From Pseudomonadota bacterium (GTDB lineage Bacteria; Pseudomonadota; Alphaproteobacteria; Kiloniellales; JACOMY01): 64,000 nucleotides of DNA. This document shows, piece by piece, positions 31,422-41,659 of the stretch (positions within the stretch are counted from its first letter, which is position 1; each line of letters starts with the position of its first letter). The notes below the pieces were generated by a model. It did no database searches. It worked only from the letters and a program-made list of their open reading frames with translations, and was not told where the DNA came from. Position numbers and translations under genes: made by a program. Location: contig JAKOWB010000231.1 in assembly GCA_029781795.1 (NCBI GenBank), positions 29,459-93,458 of the forward strand. Direction: 5' to 3'.

Positions 31422-32348
31422 ATGGCTGAACATCAGATCCGCAGCGTCGCCGTGCTTGGCGGCGGCGTCATCGGCATGTCCTGGACCTCGCTGTTCCTGG
31501 CCAAGGGACTGTCGGTCCGGCTGCACGACGTCGACCCCGCTTCGCTGGAGCGTACCAAGGCCTACCTCGCCAACGCCTGGACGGCGCTGACCGAGCTGGG
31601 CCTCGCGCCGGGCGCCAGCCAGGACCGCATCACCTTCCACGCCGACCCGGCCGAGGCGGTCAAGGGCGCCGACCTGGTGCAGGAGAACGTGCCCGAGCGC
31701 ATCGAGATCAAGCACAAGCTCTTCCAGGCCATCGAGCCGGCGCTGGGCGCCGACACGCTGGTCTGCACCTCGACCTCGGGCCTCTTGATGAGCGAGATGC
31801 AGAAGGGCTTCAAGGACCCGCGCAACCTGGTGCTGGCGCACCCCTTCAACCCGCCGCACCTGGTGCCGCTGGTCGAGCTCTACGGCAACGCCAGGACCGA
31901 TCCCAAGGCGGTGGACCGGGCCGAGGCCTTCTACCGCTCGATCGGCAAGGTGACGGTGCGCCTGAACAAGGAGGTGCCCGGCCACATCGCCAACCGCCTG
32001 CAGGCGGCGGTGATCCGCGAGGCCGTGTGGCTGGCGGCCGAGGGCGTCGCCTCGGTGAAGGACATCGACCTGGCGCTGACCGCCGGGCCCGGCGTGCGCT
32101 GGACCGCCATCGGCCCGCACATGGTGACGAACCTGGCCGCCGGCCCGGCCGGCGTCGAGGTCTTCTGGCAGCGCTACCTGCCTTCGTTCGAGACCTGGTG
32201 GGCCAGCCTCGGCGAGCCGAAGGTGACGCCGGAGGTGATCCAGCGCCTGGCCAAGGGGGTCGAGGAGATGGTCGCCGGCCGCAGCTTCGACGAGCTGGCG
32301 GCGATGCGCGACGCCGCCGTGGTGCACGTGCTGAAGGGACCGAAATAG
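31422..32348 (+). CDS. 3-hydroxyacyl-CoA dehydrogenase family protein
   Basis: NAD-dependent 2-hydroxyacyl-type oxidoreductase. 308 residues; ATG 31422 follows GGGAGGAAAG. N-terminal Rossmann fold with VAVLGGGVIGMSW, ENVPERIEIKHKLF, then TSTSGLLMSEMQ and the catalytic-His block AHPFNPPHLVPLVEL. C-terminal helical domain from about 185 (VPGHIANRLQAAV). The size and GPGVRWTAIGPHM resemble L-carnitine or L-gulonate dehydrogenases more than the fatty-acid oxidation enzyme; the substrate is not fixed. Confidence 0.85.
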   Translation: MAEHQIRSVAVLGGGVIGMSWTSLFLAKGLSVRLHDVDPASLERTKAYLANAWTALTELGLAPGASQDRITFHADPAEAVKGADLVQENVPERIEIKHKLFQAIEPALGADTLVCTSTSGLLMSEMQKGFKDPRNLVLAHPFNPPHLVPLVELYGNARTDPKAVDRAEAFYRSIGKVTVRLNKEVPGHIANRLQAAVIREAVWLAAEGVASVKDIDLALTAGPGVRWTAIGPHMVTNLAAGPAGVEVFWQRYLPSFETWWASLGEPKVTPEVIQRLAKGVEEMVAGRSFDELAAMRDAAVVHVLKGPK

Positions 32349-32368
32349 GAAGGGATCGCACGGCGGTC

Positions 32369-32501
32369 CCCTCTCCCCGCCGTTTCGCGGGGAGAGGGCA
32401 GGGTGAGGGGCGGTCGGTTCGACAGCGCCTCACCCGCGCCGAGGCTGAAACGAGAAATCGCCCCTCACCCCGACCCTCTCCCCGCTGGTGCGGGGAGAGG
32501 G
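32369..32501. repeat. Double-hairpin palindromic element, copy 2
   Basis: Two 12-bp perfect hairpins CCCTCTCCCCGC/GCGGGGAGAGGG (32369-32398 and 32474-32501) bracket an inner 11-bp inverted repeat GGGTGAGGGGC/GCCCCTCACCC (32401-32411 and 32460-32470). The whole folds as one long structure. It has the same terminal hairpin motif as the element at 8284. It sits between convergent genes. Confidence 0.75.
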
Positions 32502-32535
32502 GGGATACGGGAGAGGGGCTGTCAAAGTCGAGCGC

Positions 32536-33021
<486 letters not shown>

Positions 33022-33095
33022 GGCATCACCTCTCCATTGCCGGGATTGTCGTTGCCGGGAACATAGGGCCTGTGGCGCCGCGGTCCAAGGGCACC

Positions 33096-33578
<483 letters not shown>

Positions 33579-33617
33579 GGGTAGAGACTCCTGCTTGGGC
33601 GGAAGCCGGGACGATAG

Positions 33618-35708
33618 CTAGGGGCGGGCCGCCTTGGCCAGGGCCTCGCCGACGGCCGCCTCGGTCAGCAGCTCGGGCAGCGGGATGCCCTGCGGCGCGC
33701 CGGGCCCATAGACCACGTTGAAGGGAATGCCGAAGCGGCCGAAGCGTTCCAGGTAGGCGTTGATCGCCGGGTCGGGCCGCGTCCAGTCGGCCTTCATCGC
33801 CACCACGTCGGGCGCCGCCAGCAAGGCCTTCACGCTGGCCTGGTCCAGCACCAGGGTCTTGTTGGCGATACAGGTCACGCACCAGTCGGCGGTGACGTCG
33901 ACGAAGACCCTCTTGCCCTGGGCGACCAGGCCCGGGATGGCGGCGTCGTCGAAGGCCTGCCAGCCCTCCTCCAGCGCCCGGGTGGTTGAGGAGGCCGGCA
34001 GCGCCAGCGGCACGGCCGCGCCGGCCAGCGCCACCAGCACGACGCCCGCCAGCGCGAACTGCCGGCCGAGGCCGCGGCGGCGCAGCGCCAGGAGGAGGAG
34101 CAGCAGCAGCAGGGCTGCGGCCACCCCGACCGCGATGGCGGCGCTGGCCTGGTTCCACAGCACCGAGAGCAGCCAGACCGCCGTGCCGAGCAGCAGCAGG
34201 CCCATGAGCTGGCGCAGCCGCAGCATCCACAGGCCGGGCCGCGGCAGGCGCTGCGCCAGGCCCGGCAGCAGCGCGACCAGCAGATAGGGCGCCGCGAGGC
34301 CAAGGCCGAGGCAGGCGAAGATCGCCAGGATCTCGCCCGTGCCATGCGCCAGCGCGAAGCCGACGGCGGTGCCGAGGAAGGGTGCCGAACAGGGCGTCGC
34401 CAGCAGCGTCGCCAGCAGGCCGGTGGCGAAGTGGCCGGCCAGCGAATGCTCGCGCCCGCGCTCGCCCAGTCGAGCGATGCTGCCCGGCAGGGCGATCTCA
34501 AAGAGGCCGAAGAGGTTGGCGGCGAAGAGCGTCACCACGATGGCCATGACGGCGAGGAAGGGCGCGGCCTGGAACTGCAGCCCCCAGCCCACCGCCATGC
34601 CGCCGGCGCGCAGGGCGATCACCAGCCCGGCGAGGCCGAGGAAGGCGACCAGGATGCCGGCGGCGGAAGCGAGGAAGGACAGCCGGATGGCGGCGCGGTC
34701 GCGCCCGCCCTGCCCCACCACCGCCAGCAGCTTCAGCGACAGCACCGGCAGCACGCAGGGCATGAGGTTGAGGACCAGGCCGCCGAGCAGCGCCAGGGCG
34801 AGCATGCCGAGCAGCGTCGGCCAGTCGCTCGGCGCCAGCGCGACCGGCAAGGCAGCGCCCTCGGCCGCGGCGGTCAGCGTGCCGCCCGGCGTCACCTGGA
34901 CCTCCATCGCGCGGCGACCGTCGATCAGCGTGACGGTGAGGGGGCTGCCCTCCAGCGGACGGCTGACCTGCGGGCCGAGGCTGACCGGCAGCGCGAAGCT
35001 GGCGGAGAGGCCGTCGGCCGCCAGCGTCACCTTCGGCGACTTGAAGCCGTAGCCCGGCGGTCCCTCGACGATCAGGTCCGGCGCCTGGAAGGGAATCCGC
35101 GAGGTGGCGGTGACCGTGAGCTCGGGCGCGTCGATCCGGCCGTCGAGACGCGCGCCCTCGAGTGCGAGGCCGACCTTGCCGCCCTCGCCCGGCACACGGG
35201 CGCGCCAGGACTCGATGCGATAGCCCTCCGGTCCCGGCGTGGCGTCGCCGGCGGGCAAGGCGAGGGAGAGCTGCTCGTCGAAGGGGATGCAGACGTCCGA
35301 GCAGACCATGTAGGTGACGTGCGCCCGCAGCGTCACCGGCTCGCCCGGGCGCTCGGGCCTCACCTGCAGGGGGAAGACGACCTCGTTCTCGTAGCCATAG
35401 GTCTCCAGCCCGAACAGCGTGAAGCGGATCGGCGCCGGCCAGAGGAAGCGGACGCCGGCGACGTTGCTCGACCCCGACCAGTCGAGGCTGGTCGGAATGC
35501 CGGCATCGCCCGGCGAGCGCCAATAGGTCTTCCAGTGCTCCTGCAGTTGCAGTTCGAGTCCGAAGGCGAGTTCGGCGCCGTCGCCGACGGCGTTGCCGGC
35601 GGAAATGAGCCGCGTCTTGGCCATGGGCTGCTCCGCCCAGGCGCCGTCGGCCGCCAGCGCGAGGCGTGGCAGCGACAGCAACAGCAGGGCGAAGAGCACG
35701 CGCAGCAC
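33618..35708 (-). CDS. ScsB/DsbD-type membrane protein-disulfide reductase
   Basis: Carries electrons from cytosolic thioredoxin to envelope proteins. 696 residues from GTG 35708, chosen because a signal peptide (VLFALLLLSLPRLALA) follows; the open frame runs much further upstream without support. An N-terminal periplasmic domain has the Cys pair VCSDVCIP (about 125-130). The membrane domain has NLMPCVLPVLSLK and ATPCSAPFLGTAV. The C-terminal thioredoxin domain has DWCVTCIANK. The long N-terminal domain fits ScsB better than classical DsbD. Divergent from yqgE. Confidence 0.87.
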   Translation of the reverse strand: MLRVLFALLLLSLPRLALAADGAWAEQPMAKTRLISAGNAVGDGAELAFGLELQLQEHWKTYWRSPGDAGIPTSLDWSGSSNVAGVRFLWPAPIRFTLFGLETYGYENEVVFPLQVRPERPGEPVTLRAHVTYMVCSDVCIPFDEQLSLALPAGDATPGPEGYRIESWRARVPGEGGKVGLALEGARLDGRIDAPELTVTATSRIPFQAPDLIVEGPPGYGFKSPKVTLAADGLSASFALPVSLGPQVSRPLEGSPLTVTLIDGRRAMEVQVTPGGTLTAAAEGAALPVALAPSDWPTLLGMLALALLGGLVLNLMPCVLPVLSLKLLAVVGQGGRDRAAIRLSFLASAAGILVAFLGLAGLVIALRAGGMAVGWGLQFQAAPFLAVMAIVVTLFAANLFGLFEIALPGSIARLGERGREHSLAGHFATGLLATLLATPCSAPFLGTAVGFALAHGTGEILAIFACLGLGLAAPYLLVALLPGLAQRLPRPGLWMLRLRQLMGLLLLGTAVWLLSVLWNQASAAIAVGVAAALLLLLLLLALRRRGLGRQFALAGVVLVALAGAAVPLALPASSTTRALEEGWQAFDDAAIPGLVAQGKRVFVDVTADWCVTCIANKTLVLDQASVKALLAAPDVVAMKADWTRPDPAINAYLERFGRFGIPFNVVYGPGAPQGIPLPELLTEAAVGEALAKAARP

Positions 35709-35864
35709 GGCGATCGAAACCCTGTTCCCCTTTCCCGCATTGTCCCCAGGGGTGGGGACGGGAAGCTCGCGTGCTATATATAGTCGGTGACGCCCAGAGA
35801 GCGTCACATTCGCGTGTCGCAATCGGCGGCGAAGGGCCGCAGCGGAAGGGTTCGGGACGGCAGC

Positions 35865-36455
35865 ATGGTCATCAAGCGCGGCGAGCCAGGCAAGCGGGAC
35901 GAAGGCTACCTGACGGGGCGCCTGCTGATCGCCATGCCGGGCATGCGCGACAGCCGCTTCGCCCGCAGCGTCGTCTACCTCTGCGCCCACAACGCCGAGG
36001 GCGCCATGGGCCTGGTGGTGAACAAGCTGCTCGACAGCGTCAACTTCGAGGAGCTGCTGCAGCAGCTCGGCATCGAGAACCGCCGCGGCGGCGAGCCCAT
36101 CTCGATCCACTTCGGCGGGCCGGTCGAGTCCGGCCGCGGCTTCGTGCTGCACTCGGCCGACTACCGCCAGGACTCGACGCTGGAGGTCGACGGCCGCATC
36201 GCCCTCACGGCGACGCTGGACGTGCTGCGCGACATCGCCCAGGGCAGCGGTCCCCGCCAGCACCTCTTCGCCCTCGGCTATGCCGGCTGGGGCCCCGGGC
36301 AGCTCGACCAGGAGCTGCAGGACAACGGCTGGCTGGTGGCGGACGCCGACGAGCGCCTGGTGTTCGACGCCGACCAGGCCGCCAAGTGGGAGGGCGCCAT
36401 CGCCCGCCTCGGCATCGACCCGGCGCGCCTGACCTTCGACGCCGGACACGCCTAG
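35865..36455 (+). CDS. YqgE/AlgH family protein
   Basis: 196 residues from ATG 35865, preceded by GGGACGG. Blocks typical of YqgE/AlgH: GYLTGRLLIAMPGMRDSRFARSVVYLC, then GAMGLVVNKLLD, HFGGPVESGRGFVLHS and ALGYAGWGPGQLDQEL (given in parts). The function of the family is uncertain; AlgH was linked to alginate regulation in Pseudomonas. No signal peptide. Divergent from the ScsB-like gene across 156 bp. Confidence 0.9.
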   Translation: MVIKRGEPGKRDEGYLTGRLLIAMPGMRDSRFARSVVYLCAHNAEGAMGLVVNKLLDSVNFEELLQQLGIENRRGGEPISIHFGGPVESGRGFVLHSADYRQDSTLEVDGRIALTATLDVLRDIAQGSGPRQHLFALGYAGWGPGQLDQELQDNGWLVADADERLVFDADQAAKWEGAIARLGIDPARLTFDAGHA

Positions 36456-36542
36456 TGGCCCGCGTCTCCTTGGCGGTTGCCGACACCCGGATAGAGGCGT
36501 AGTTACATACTCCAATACTGCACGTTCGAAGGTGATCGAGCC

Positions 36543-37568
36543 GTGCGCCATGGATTGCTCGCTGCCTGCGCCTTGCTGGCGCTTGGACAGACCGCCGGAG
36601 CCGAGGAGTTCCAGTTCGCGCCCGATGATTCGCCGCTCTATCTGCGGCTCTCGACCGGCGCGAGCTTCCTCTTCCTGCCCGAGGTCAACAGCTTCGGCGG
36701 CGTGCATGATTTTCTTAACTTCTCCTTTGCCGACAACCCCGACGAGTCCTATGCCCTGAAGGGCGCGGGCTTCGGCGGCAGTGCCGGCCTGGGCGTCAAC
36801 CTCGACAAGGCCGGCCTCGGCCTGCTCGGCGCCTCGCGCTTCGAGGGAACGGTGCATGGCTACTCGGTGCGGGACAGCAACTCCCAGGCGTTTTCCGGCC
36901 AGTTCTACAACGTCATCGGCGTGCAGGGTTTCATCGTCCCCGGTGACATCGCCTCCTCCGGCGACGACGTGATCTTCAACGTCAAGGGCACGGCCGAGCA
37001 GATCGCCGGCGACGTCATGCTCTATTGGGACTACGGGCCGGACAGCGGCCTCGGCCGCTTCACCTTCGGCGCCGGCGTGACCGGCGGCTACAGCGCCGTC
37101 ACCTACGATGCCAGCTATCCCGACGACGACAGCCTGCACACCATCGAGAAGGCCCGCACCAACTTCGCCGGCCCGCAGGCCTCGATCGACTTCGCGCTGC
37201 CGCTCGCAGGGCGCACCACGCTCCATCTCGGCGCCAAGGTCGCCGGCCTCTACATAGATGGCGACCTCGACGCGCGCAATTCGCGTGGCGACACGACCTA
37301 TCAGAAGACCCGCGACAGCGAGAACTGGTTCGCCGTGCAGGGCACGCTCTCGGCCGGCATCGAGTTCGGTCTCTGGGGCGCGGCGGTCGCCAAGATCGGC
37401 GCCGAGGGCAGCTACCTCAGCGGCGCGCCGCAGATCGTCAACCCGCAGGCCGATCCCGGCACCTTCGTGAACGCGACCTACTACGGCCCGCCGAGCTACC
37501 TCGACCACGACGGCGCCTGGAGCGGCCAGGTGATGGTCAGCGTATCCGTCGCGCTCTTCGGTCCCTGA
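36543..37568 (+). CDS. Exported protein, probable outer-membrane beta-barrel, paralogue 1
   Basis: 341 residues from GTG 36543. A signal peptide ends near GQTAGAEE. The mature part begins FQFAPDDSPLYLRLSTGASF and alternates polar and hydrophobic residues as in beta-barrel proteins, ending GQVMVSVSVALFGP. It has no family I can name. The next gene encodes a close paralogue with the same mature N-terminus and C-terminus. The pair is followed by an exported HEXXH protein. Barrel assignment is inferred from composition only. Confidence 0.72.
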   Translation: MRHGLLAACALLALGQTAGAEEFQFAPDDSPLYLRLSTGASFLFLPEVNSFGGVHDFLNFSFADNPDESYALKGAGFGGSAGLGVNLDKAGLGLLGASRFEGTVHGYSVRDSNSQAFSGQFYNVIGVQGFIVPGDIASSGDDVIFNVKGTAEQIAGDVMLYWDYGPDSGLGRFTFGAGVTGGYSAVTYDASYPDDDSLHTIEKARTNFAGPQASIDFALPLAGRTTLHLGAKVAGLYIDGDLDARNSRGDTTYQKTRDSENWFAVQGTLSAGIEFGLWGAAVAKIGAEGSYLSGAPQIVNPQADPGTFVNATYYGPPSYLDHDGAWSGQVMVSVSVALFGP

Positions 37569-37581
37569 GGTCCGCCACCGA

Positions 37582-37601
37582 CTGTGGCTCTTTGGCCACA
37601 G
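37582..37601. other. Intergenic stem-loop between the two paralogues
   Basis: A 7-bp perfect stem CTGTGGC/GCCACAG with a TCTTTG loop lies 14 bases after the stop of paralogue 1. It is followed by GTTCTGCCG, without a U-run, so termination is uncertain. It may lower or separate expression of the second gene. Confidence 0.35.
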
Positions 37602-37701
37602 GTTCTGCCGTCCTGCCGACAGGCGGACGACCCGCGGTTGATCAGCCAGGCATGCAGGGTCTATTGCAGCAGTATGCACCGCCCGCCGAGGGGGATTTGA
37701 C

Positions 37702-38733
37702 ATGCGCTCCAGTCTGCTCGCCGCCAGTGCGCTGCTGGCGCTCTCCCTGCCCGCCGCCGCCGAGGAATTCCAGTTCGCGCCCGATGATTCGCCGCTCTAC
37801 CTGCGGCTCTCGACCGGTGCGAGCTTCCTCTTCCTGCCCGAGGTCAACAGCTTCGGCGGCGTCACCGACACAGCGCCGTACTTCTTCATCGCCAATCCCG
37901 ATGAGTCCTACGCCATGAAGGCGGCCGGCTTCGGCGGTGCCGCTACCCTCGGCGTCAATCTCGACGAAGCCGGCGTCGACTTCCTTTCGGCCTCGCGCTT
38001 CGAGGGAACGGTGCACGGCTATTCGGTGAGCGATCGCGACAGCCGCACCATCCTCGGCGGCCCAGGCGCGTATTACGACGTGATCGGCGTGCAGGGCTTC
38101 CTGGTCTCGGGCGTGACTTCGCCGGGCGATCCGGTGCTGTTCCACGTCAAGGGCGAGGCCGAGCAGATCGCCGGCGACATGATGCTGCTGTGGGACTACG
38201 GCCCGGACAGCGGCCTCGGCCGCTTCACCTTCGGCCTCGGCGCCACCGGCGGCTACAGCGCCGCCAGCTACGACGCCTCCTATCCGGAAGACGAGCCGGG
38301 GTTCCACACCATCGAGAAGGCGCGGACAAACTTCGTCGGACCGCAGGCCTCGATCGACTTCGCGCTGCCGCTGGCCGAGCGCACCACGCTCTACCTCGGT
38401 GCCAAGGTTGCCGGCCTCTACATGGACGGCGATCTCGACGCGCGCAACACCAACGGCGGCGCCACCGTGCAGCAGACCCGCGACAGCGAGAACTGGTTTG
38501 CCGTGCAGGGCACGCTCTCGGCCGGTATCGAGTTCGACCTCTGGGGCGCCGCCGTCGCCAAGATCGGCGCCGAGGGCACCTATCTCAGCGGCGCGCCGCA
38601 GATCGAGAACCCGCAGGCCGATCCCGGCACCTTCGTCAACGCCAACTACTACGGCACCAGCCAGCTCGGCCACGACGGCGCCTGGAGCGGCCAGGTGATG
38701 GTCAGCGTCTCCTTCGCGCTGTTCGGCCCCTGA
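37702..38733 (+). CDS. Exported protein, probable outer-membrane beta-barrel, paralogue 2
   Basis: 343 residues with signal peptide MRSSLLAASALLALSLPAAA. The first 34 mature residues are the same as in paralogue 1 (EEFQFAPDDSPLYLRLSTGA and onward). The second half is also very similar (SLVA-type differences only), with divergence concentrated at about 55-125, where loops would be expected. It ends ALFGP like paralogue 1. The pattern suggests duplication with later loop divergence or gene conversion at the ends. Function unknown. Confidence 0.72.
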   Translation: MRSSLLAASALLALSLPAAAEEFQFAPDDSPLYLRLSTGASFLFLPEVNSFGGVTDTAPYFFIANPDESYAMKAAGFGGAATLGVNLDEAGVDFLSASRFEGTVHGYSVSDRDSRTILGGPGAYYDVIGVQGFLVSGVTSPGDPVLFHVKGEAEQIAGDMMLLWDYGPDSGLGRFTFGLGATGGYSAASYDASYPEDEPGFHTIEKARTNFVGPQASIDFALPLAERTTLYLGAKVAGLYMDGDLDARNTNGGATVQQTRDSENWFAVQGTLSAGIEFDLWGAAVAKIGAEGTYLSGAPQIENPQADPGTFVNANYYGTSQLGHDGAWSGQVMVSVSFALFGP

Positions 38734-38762
38734 GGTCGGCCGGGCGACGCGTCGGGCCCCCC

Positions 38763-39866
38763 TTGGTCCGGCTCGCTCTCGCGGCCCTGCTGTTCGGCCT
38801 TCTGCTGCCGCCGTCGGGATCGCGCGCCGCGCCACCCGCCGACGGCCTCAGCGAGGACTACCTGCGGCGAAGCGGCCTGTCGGCCCTCACCGTGGCCGGC
38901 GTGCATGTCTATCATTCGGCAACCGCCATCGAGGCTGCCCAGACCTACGGCGCCGCCATCGCCGCCGCGCTGGCCTGGTACCGCGCCGAACTCGGCTGGC
39001 AGGGCGAGGTCGCCGTGGCCGTGCTGGACGCCGCCGACTGGCAGGCGATGGTATCGCTGCCCTATCCCGTGCCACATGCCGAGCGCGCCTGGAACGTCGT
39101 GGTCATGCCCGACAGCGTCGAGCGCTTTCCCGGCTTCGCCAAGTGGGACCTCGACGCGGCGCTGCTGAACGAGGCGCTGACCTTCCACGAGGTCGGGCAC
39201 CTCGTCTCGCCCGGCCTCGGGCTCGCGGCCGGCAACCACTGGATCGACGAGCTGACGGCCAACCTCTTCCTCGCCGCCTATGTCCGCGCCGAGCGGCCCG
39301 ACCTGGCGCCGATCCTGGCCGGCGTGCCGCCGCGCTTTGCCAATCCCGGCCCCTTCGACCAGCTCTTCGACCTGGACAGCTTCTATGCCGGCGGCGGGCT
39401 GGAGAACTACGCCTGGTTCCAGTTCCGGCTGGCCGCGCTGGCCGACCGGATCGTCCGGAACCGGCCCTTCGCCGCGGTGATGCAGGCAATGGGCCAGGCC
39501 TTCCCGGCGGAGGGCGCCGACCGCCGCCTGACCGTCCCCGAAACCCTGGCGCGACTGGAGCGGGTCGCGCCGGGCGCGACCGCGCTGGTCGCCGACATGG
39601 GCGGCGCCGGCCTGCTGCCGGCGCTGGTGCCCGGCGCCTGTCCCGAACGGGTGCCCGCCGCCGGGCGCGAGAGCCTGGTGTTCCTCGACAACCGGAGCGC
39701 GGCGGCGCTCGGCTACCGCCCCTTTCCCAGTGCCGCCCCCTTCGCCCAGCTGCCGCCGGGCGAGGTCGTGGCGCTGATCGCCGGCGCCGGCAGCCAGATC
39801 GAACTGGATGCCGGCACCTGCCTTGCCGTGCCCCCGGGCTACGCGCGCTACAGCCCGGGCGGCTGA
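38763..39866 (+). CDS. Exported HEXXH protein, putative zinc metalloprotease
   Basis: 367 residues from TTG 38763, the start chosen because a signal peptide follows directly (VRLALAALLFGLLLPPSGSRA); the frame itself is open far upstream. HEVGH (142-146) followed by Glu163 in WIDELTANLF gives an HEXXH-x16-E pattern like that of gluzincin proteases. The rest (about 30-130 and 170-367) shows no recognised domain. It lies 29 bp after paralogue 2 and may be co-transcribed. Activity is inferred only from the zinc motif. Confidence 0.6.
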   Translation: MVRLALAALLFGLLLPPSGSRAAPPADGLSEDYLRRSGLSALTVAGVHVYHSATAIEAAQTYGAAIAAALAWYRAELGWQGEVAVAVLDAADWQAMVSLPYPVPHAERAWNVVVMPDSVERFPGFAKWDLDAALLNEALTFHEVGHLVSPGLGLAAGNHWIDELTANLFLAAYVRAERPDLAPILAGVPPRFANPGPFDQLFDLDSFYAGGGLENYAWFQFRLAALADRIVRNRPFAAVMQAMGQAFPAEGADRRLTVPETLARLERVAPGATALVADMGGAGLLPALVPGACPERVPAAGRESLVFLDNRSAAALGYRPFPSAAPFAQLPPGEVVALIAGAGSQIELDAGTCLAVPPGYARYSPGG

Positions 39867-39869
39867 CTG

Positions 39870-41615
39870 CTAGAGGTCGACCTTGTCGATGCCCCAGTTG
39901 ATGTTGCCGATCTGCGGCATCTCGCGGCCATCGTCGACGCCGATCTCGGCCTTGATCGCCGCCTCCAGCTTGTTCATCTGCGCCTCGACCAGCGCCGGGT
40001 TGGCCTTGGGGTCCGCCGCCAGGTTGGTCAGCTCCTGCGGGTCGTTCTCCAGGTCGAAGAGCTCGACGTCGTTCCACTTGTAGAGCTCGTCCAGGCTGGT
40101 CGGCTTGTTGCGCTGGAGCGGCGCGAAGTAGCGGGTGAACTTGTAGCGCCCGTCGATGCCGGTCCGCAGTGTGCCGCGCTTGGTGAGATCCGGCTTGTAG
40201 CCGGTGCGCTTGGCCTCCTCCATCGGGTCCTTGCCCGCCTTCTTGGCGGCGGCGGCGAAGTCGAAGACGCCGGCGTCGACGCCGACCAGCGCGCTGTAGG
40301 TGAAGAGCGCGGCTTCGCGCAGCGCGTTCTCCTTCTGCGTCGCGGGATCGGTCAGCAGCGCCATCATGTCCTTGCCGGGCAGCGGGCGGCCCGCCACCTT
40401 GGCCCGGCGCCCCTCGTCCAGCCCGGCGATGGAGAGCCAGCTCGGCACCAGGTCGATGTGGCTGGTGACGGCGCGGCACTCGCCACCGCCGGCGACCGCC
40501 GGATGCACGACGTGGAACGGCAGGTGCAGCGTCTCCTGGTAGGCGAAGGCGCCCTTGCCGCGCAGGCCGTGCGCGCCGGCCATCTCGCCGTGGTCGGCGG
40601 TGAAGATGACGACGGTGCGGTCGAGCAGGCCGAGGGCCTCGACCTCGTCGAAGATCAGCTTCAGCTGCTGGTCCACGTTGCGGATGCAGTTGAGGTAGTA
40701 GTTGTTGAAGCGGATCCAGCGCTCGTCCTCGAGCGGGATGTGTCCCAGAACGTAGTCCCAGACGCGGTCGAACTCGCCATGCGCCTTGGGCCGGCCCGGC
40801 GCGTCGTAGGGCTGGCGCAGCGTCGCCGGCGGGGCGATGTCCCAGGTCGCCTGGTAGAGCGCGTTCTCCGGCGCCCGCGCGGCCTGCAGCATCAGGTGGC
40901 CGTTGTCCTGCACCTTCTCGCCCGGCAGGTCGGTGTTGAAGTACATGACGTCATGCGGGTTCACCATGCTGACGAAGAGGCCCCAGGGCTTGCCCTCGTC
41001 GGCCATCGGCCGGCCCTTGGAGCGCAGCCAGCTGATCGCGCCGCTGGTGGTGAAGTTGTCGTAGGTATAGCCGCCCAGGGTGTGGCCGATCAGGTCGCCC
41101 GGCGAGTAGAAGTCGGAAAAGCCGAAGCGATCCATCTCCTCGGTCAGCGGCCGCTCGATCGATTCGGTGTCGAACTGGCGACCCAGGTGCCACTTGCCCT
41201 TGTAGGCCGTGTAGTAGCCGGCCTTGCGCAGCATCTGCCCGATGGTGGGCGCCGTCATCTCCGGGATGTAGGGCATGTCGAAGTTGTCGAAGATGAGGTT
41301 ATCCGGGCTCTGCAGGCCGGTCATCATTACCGCGCGCGACGGCGAGCACATGATCGCCGAGGTGTAGTGGTTGACGAAGCTGGTGCCCTTGGCCTTCAGC
41401 CACTCCAGCCCCGGCAGCGAATAGCCCTTGGGCCAGGACTTGGTGAAGCGCTGCTGGTCGCTGAAGACGTAGATGATGTTCAGCGGACCCTCGGCGCCGG
41501 GCGTCGCCGCCTGCGCCGCCTGGCGCGGGCGCGTCAGGACATAGGGTGCCGCGATGCCGCCCGCCGCCATCGCCAGGAGCTGGCGTCGCGTCGGCTTGAT
41601 GCTGTCCAGGATCAT
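39870..41615 (-). CDS. Tat-exported sulfatase
   Basis: Type I sulfatase, 581 residues. The N-terminus has a twin-arginine pattern PTRRQLLAMAAGG, so it is probably exported folded. The formylglycine motif CSPSR has Cys90, preceded by IIYVFSDQQRF (metal Asp). YKGKWHLGRQF and IFTADHGEMAGAHG carry other active-site residues. A formylglycine-generating enzyme is required but is not in the window. It follows an outer-membrane protein gene with a 44-bp gap on the same strand, so they are likely an operon. Substrate unknown. Confidence 0.87.
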   Translation of the reverse strand: MILDSIKPTRRQLLAMAAGGIAAPYVLTRPRQAAQAATPGAEGPLNIIYVFSDQQRFTKSWPKGYSLPGLEWLKAKGTSFVNHYTSAIMCSPSRAVMMTGLQSPDNLIFDNFDMPYIPEMTAPTIGQMLRKAGYYTAYKGKWHLGRQFDTESIERPLTEEMDRFGFSDFYSPGDLIGHTLGGYTYDNFTTSGAISWLRSKGRPMADEGKPWGLFVSMVNPHDVMYFNTDLPGEKVQDNGHLMLQAARAPENALYQATWDIAPPATLRQPYDAPGRPKAHGEFDRVWDYVLGHIPLEDERWIRFNNYYLNCIRNVDQQLKLIFDEVEALGLLDRTVVIFTADHGEMAGAHGLRGKGAFAYQETLHLPFHVVHPAVAGGGECRAVTSHIDLVPSWLSIAGLDEGRRAKVAGRPLPGKDMMALLTDPATQKENALREAALFTYSALVGVDAGVFDFAAAAKKAGKDPMEEAKRTGYKPDLTKRGTLRTGIDGRYKFTRYFAPLQRNKPTSLDELYKWNDVELFDLENDPQELTNLAADPKANPALVEAQMNKLEAAIKAEIGVDDGREMPQIGNINWGIDKVDL

Positions 41616-41659
41616 AGTCCGTCCCTCCCGTCGTCGTGTGCCCGCTTCGGCCCTGTGGC

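Noticed and set aside
32369..32501. Repeated hairpins considered as a CRISPR array
   Set aside because: Only two units, palindromic rather than direct, with no regular spacers and no cas genes.
35709..37703. Upstream extension of the ScsB-like reading frame over yqgE and the first paralogue
   Set aside because: The extension lies antisense to real genes and precedes a signal peptide; the mature gene starts near 35708.
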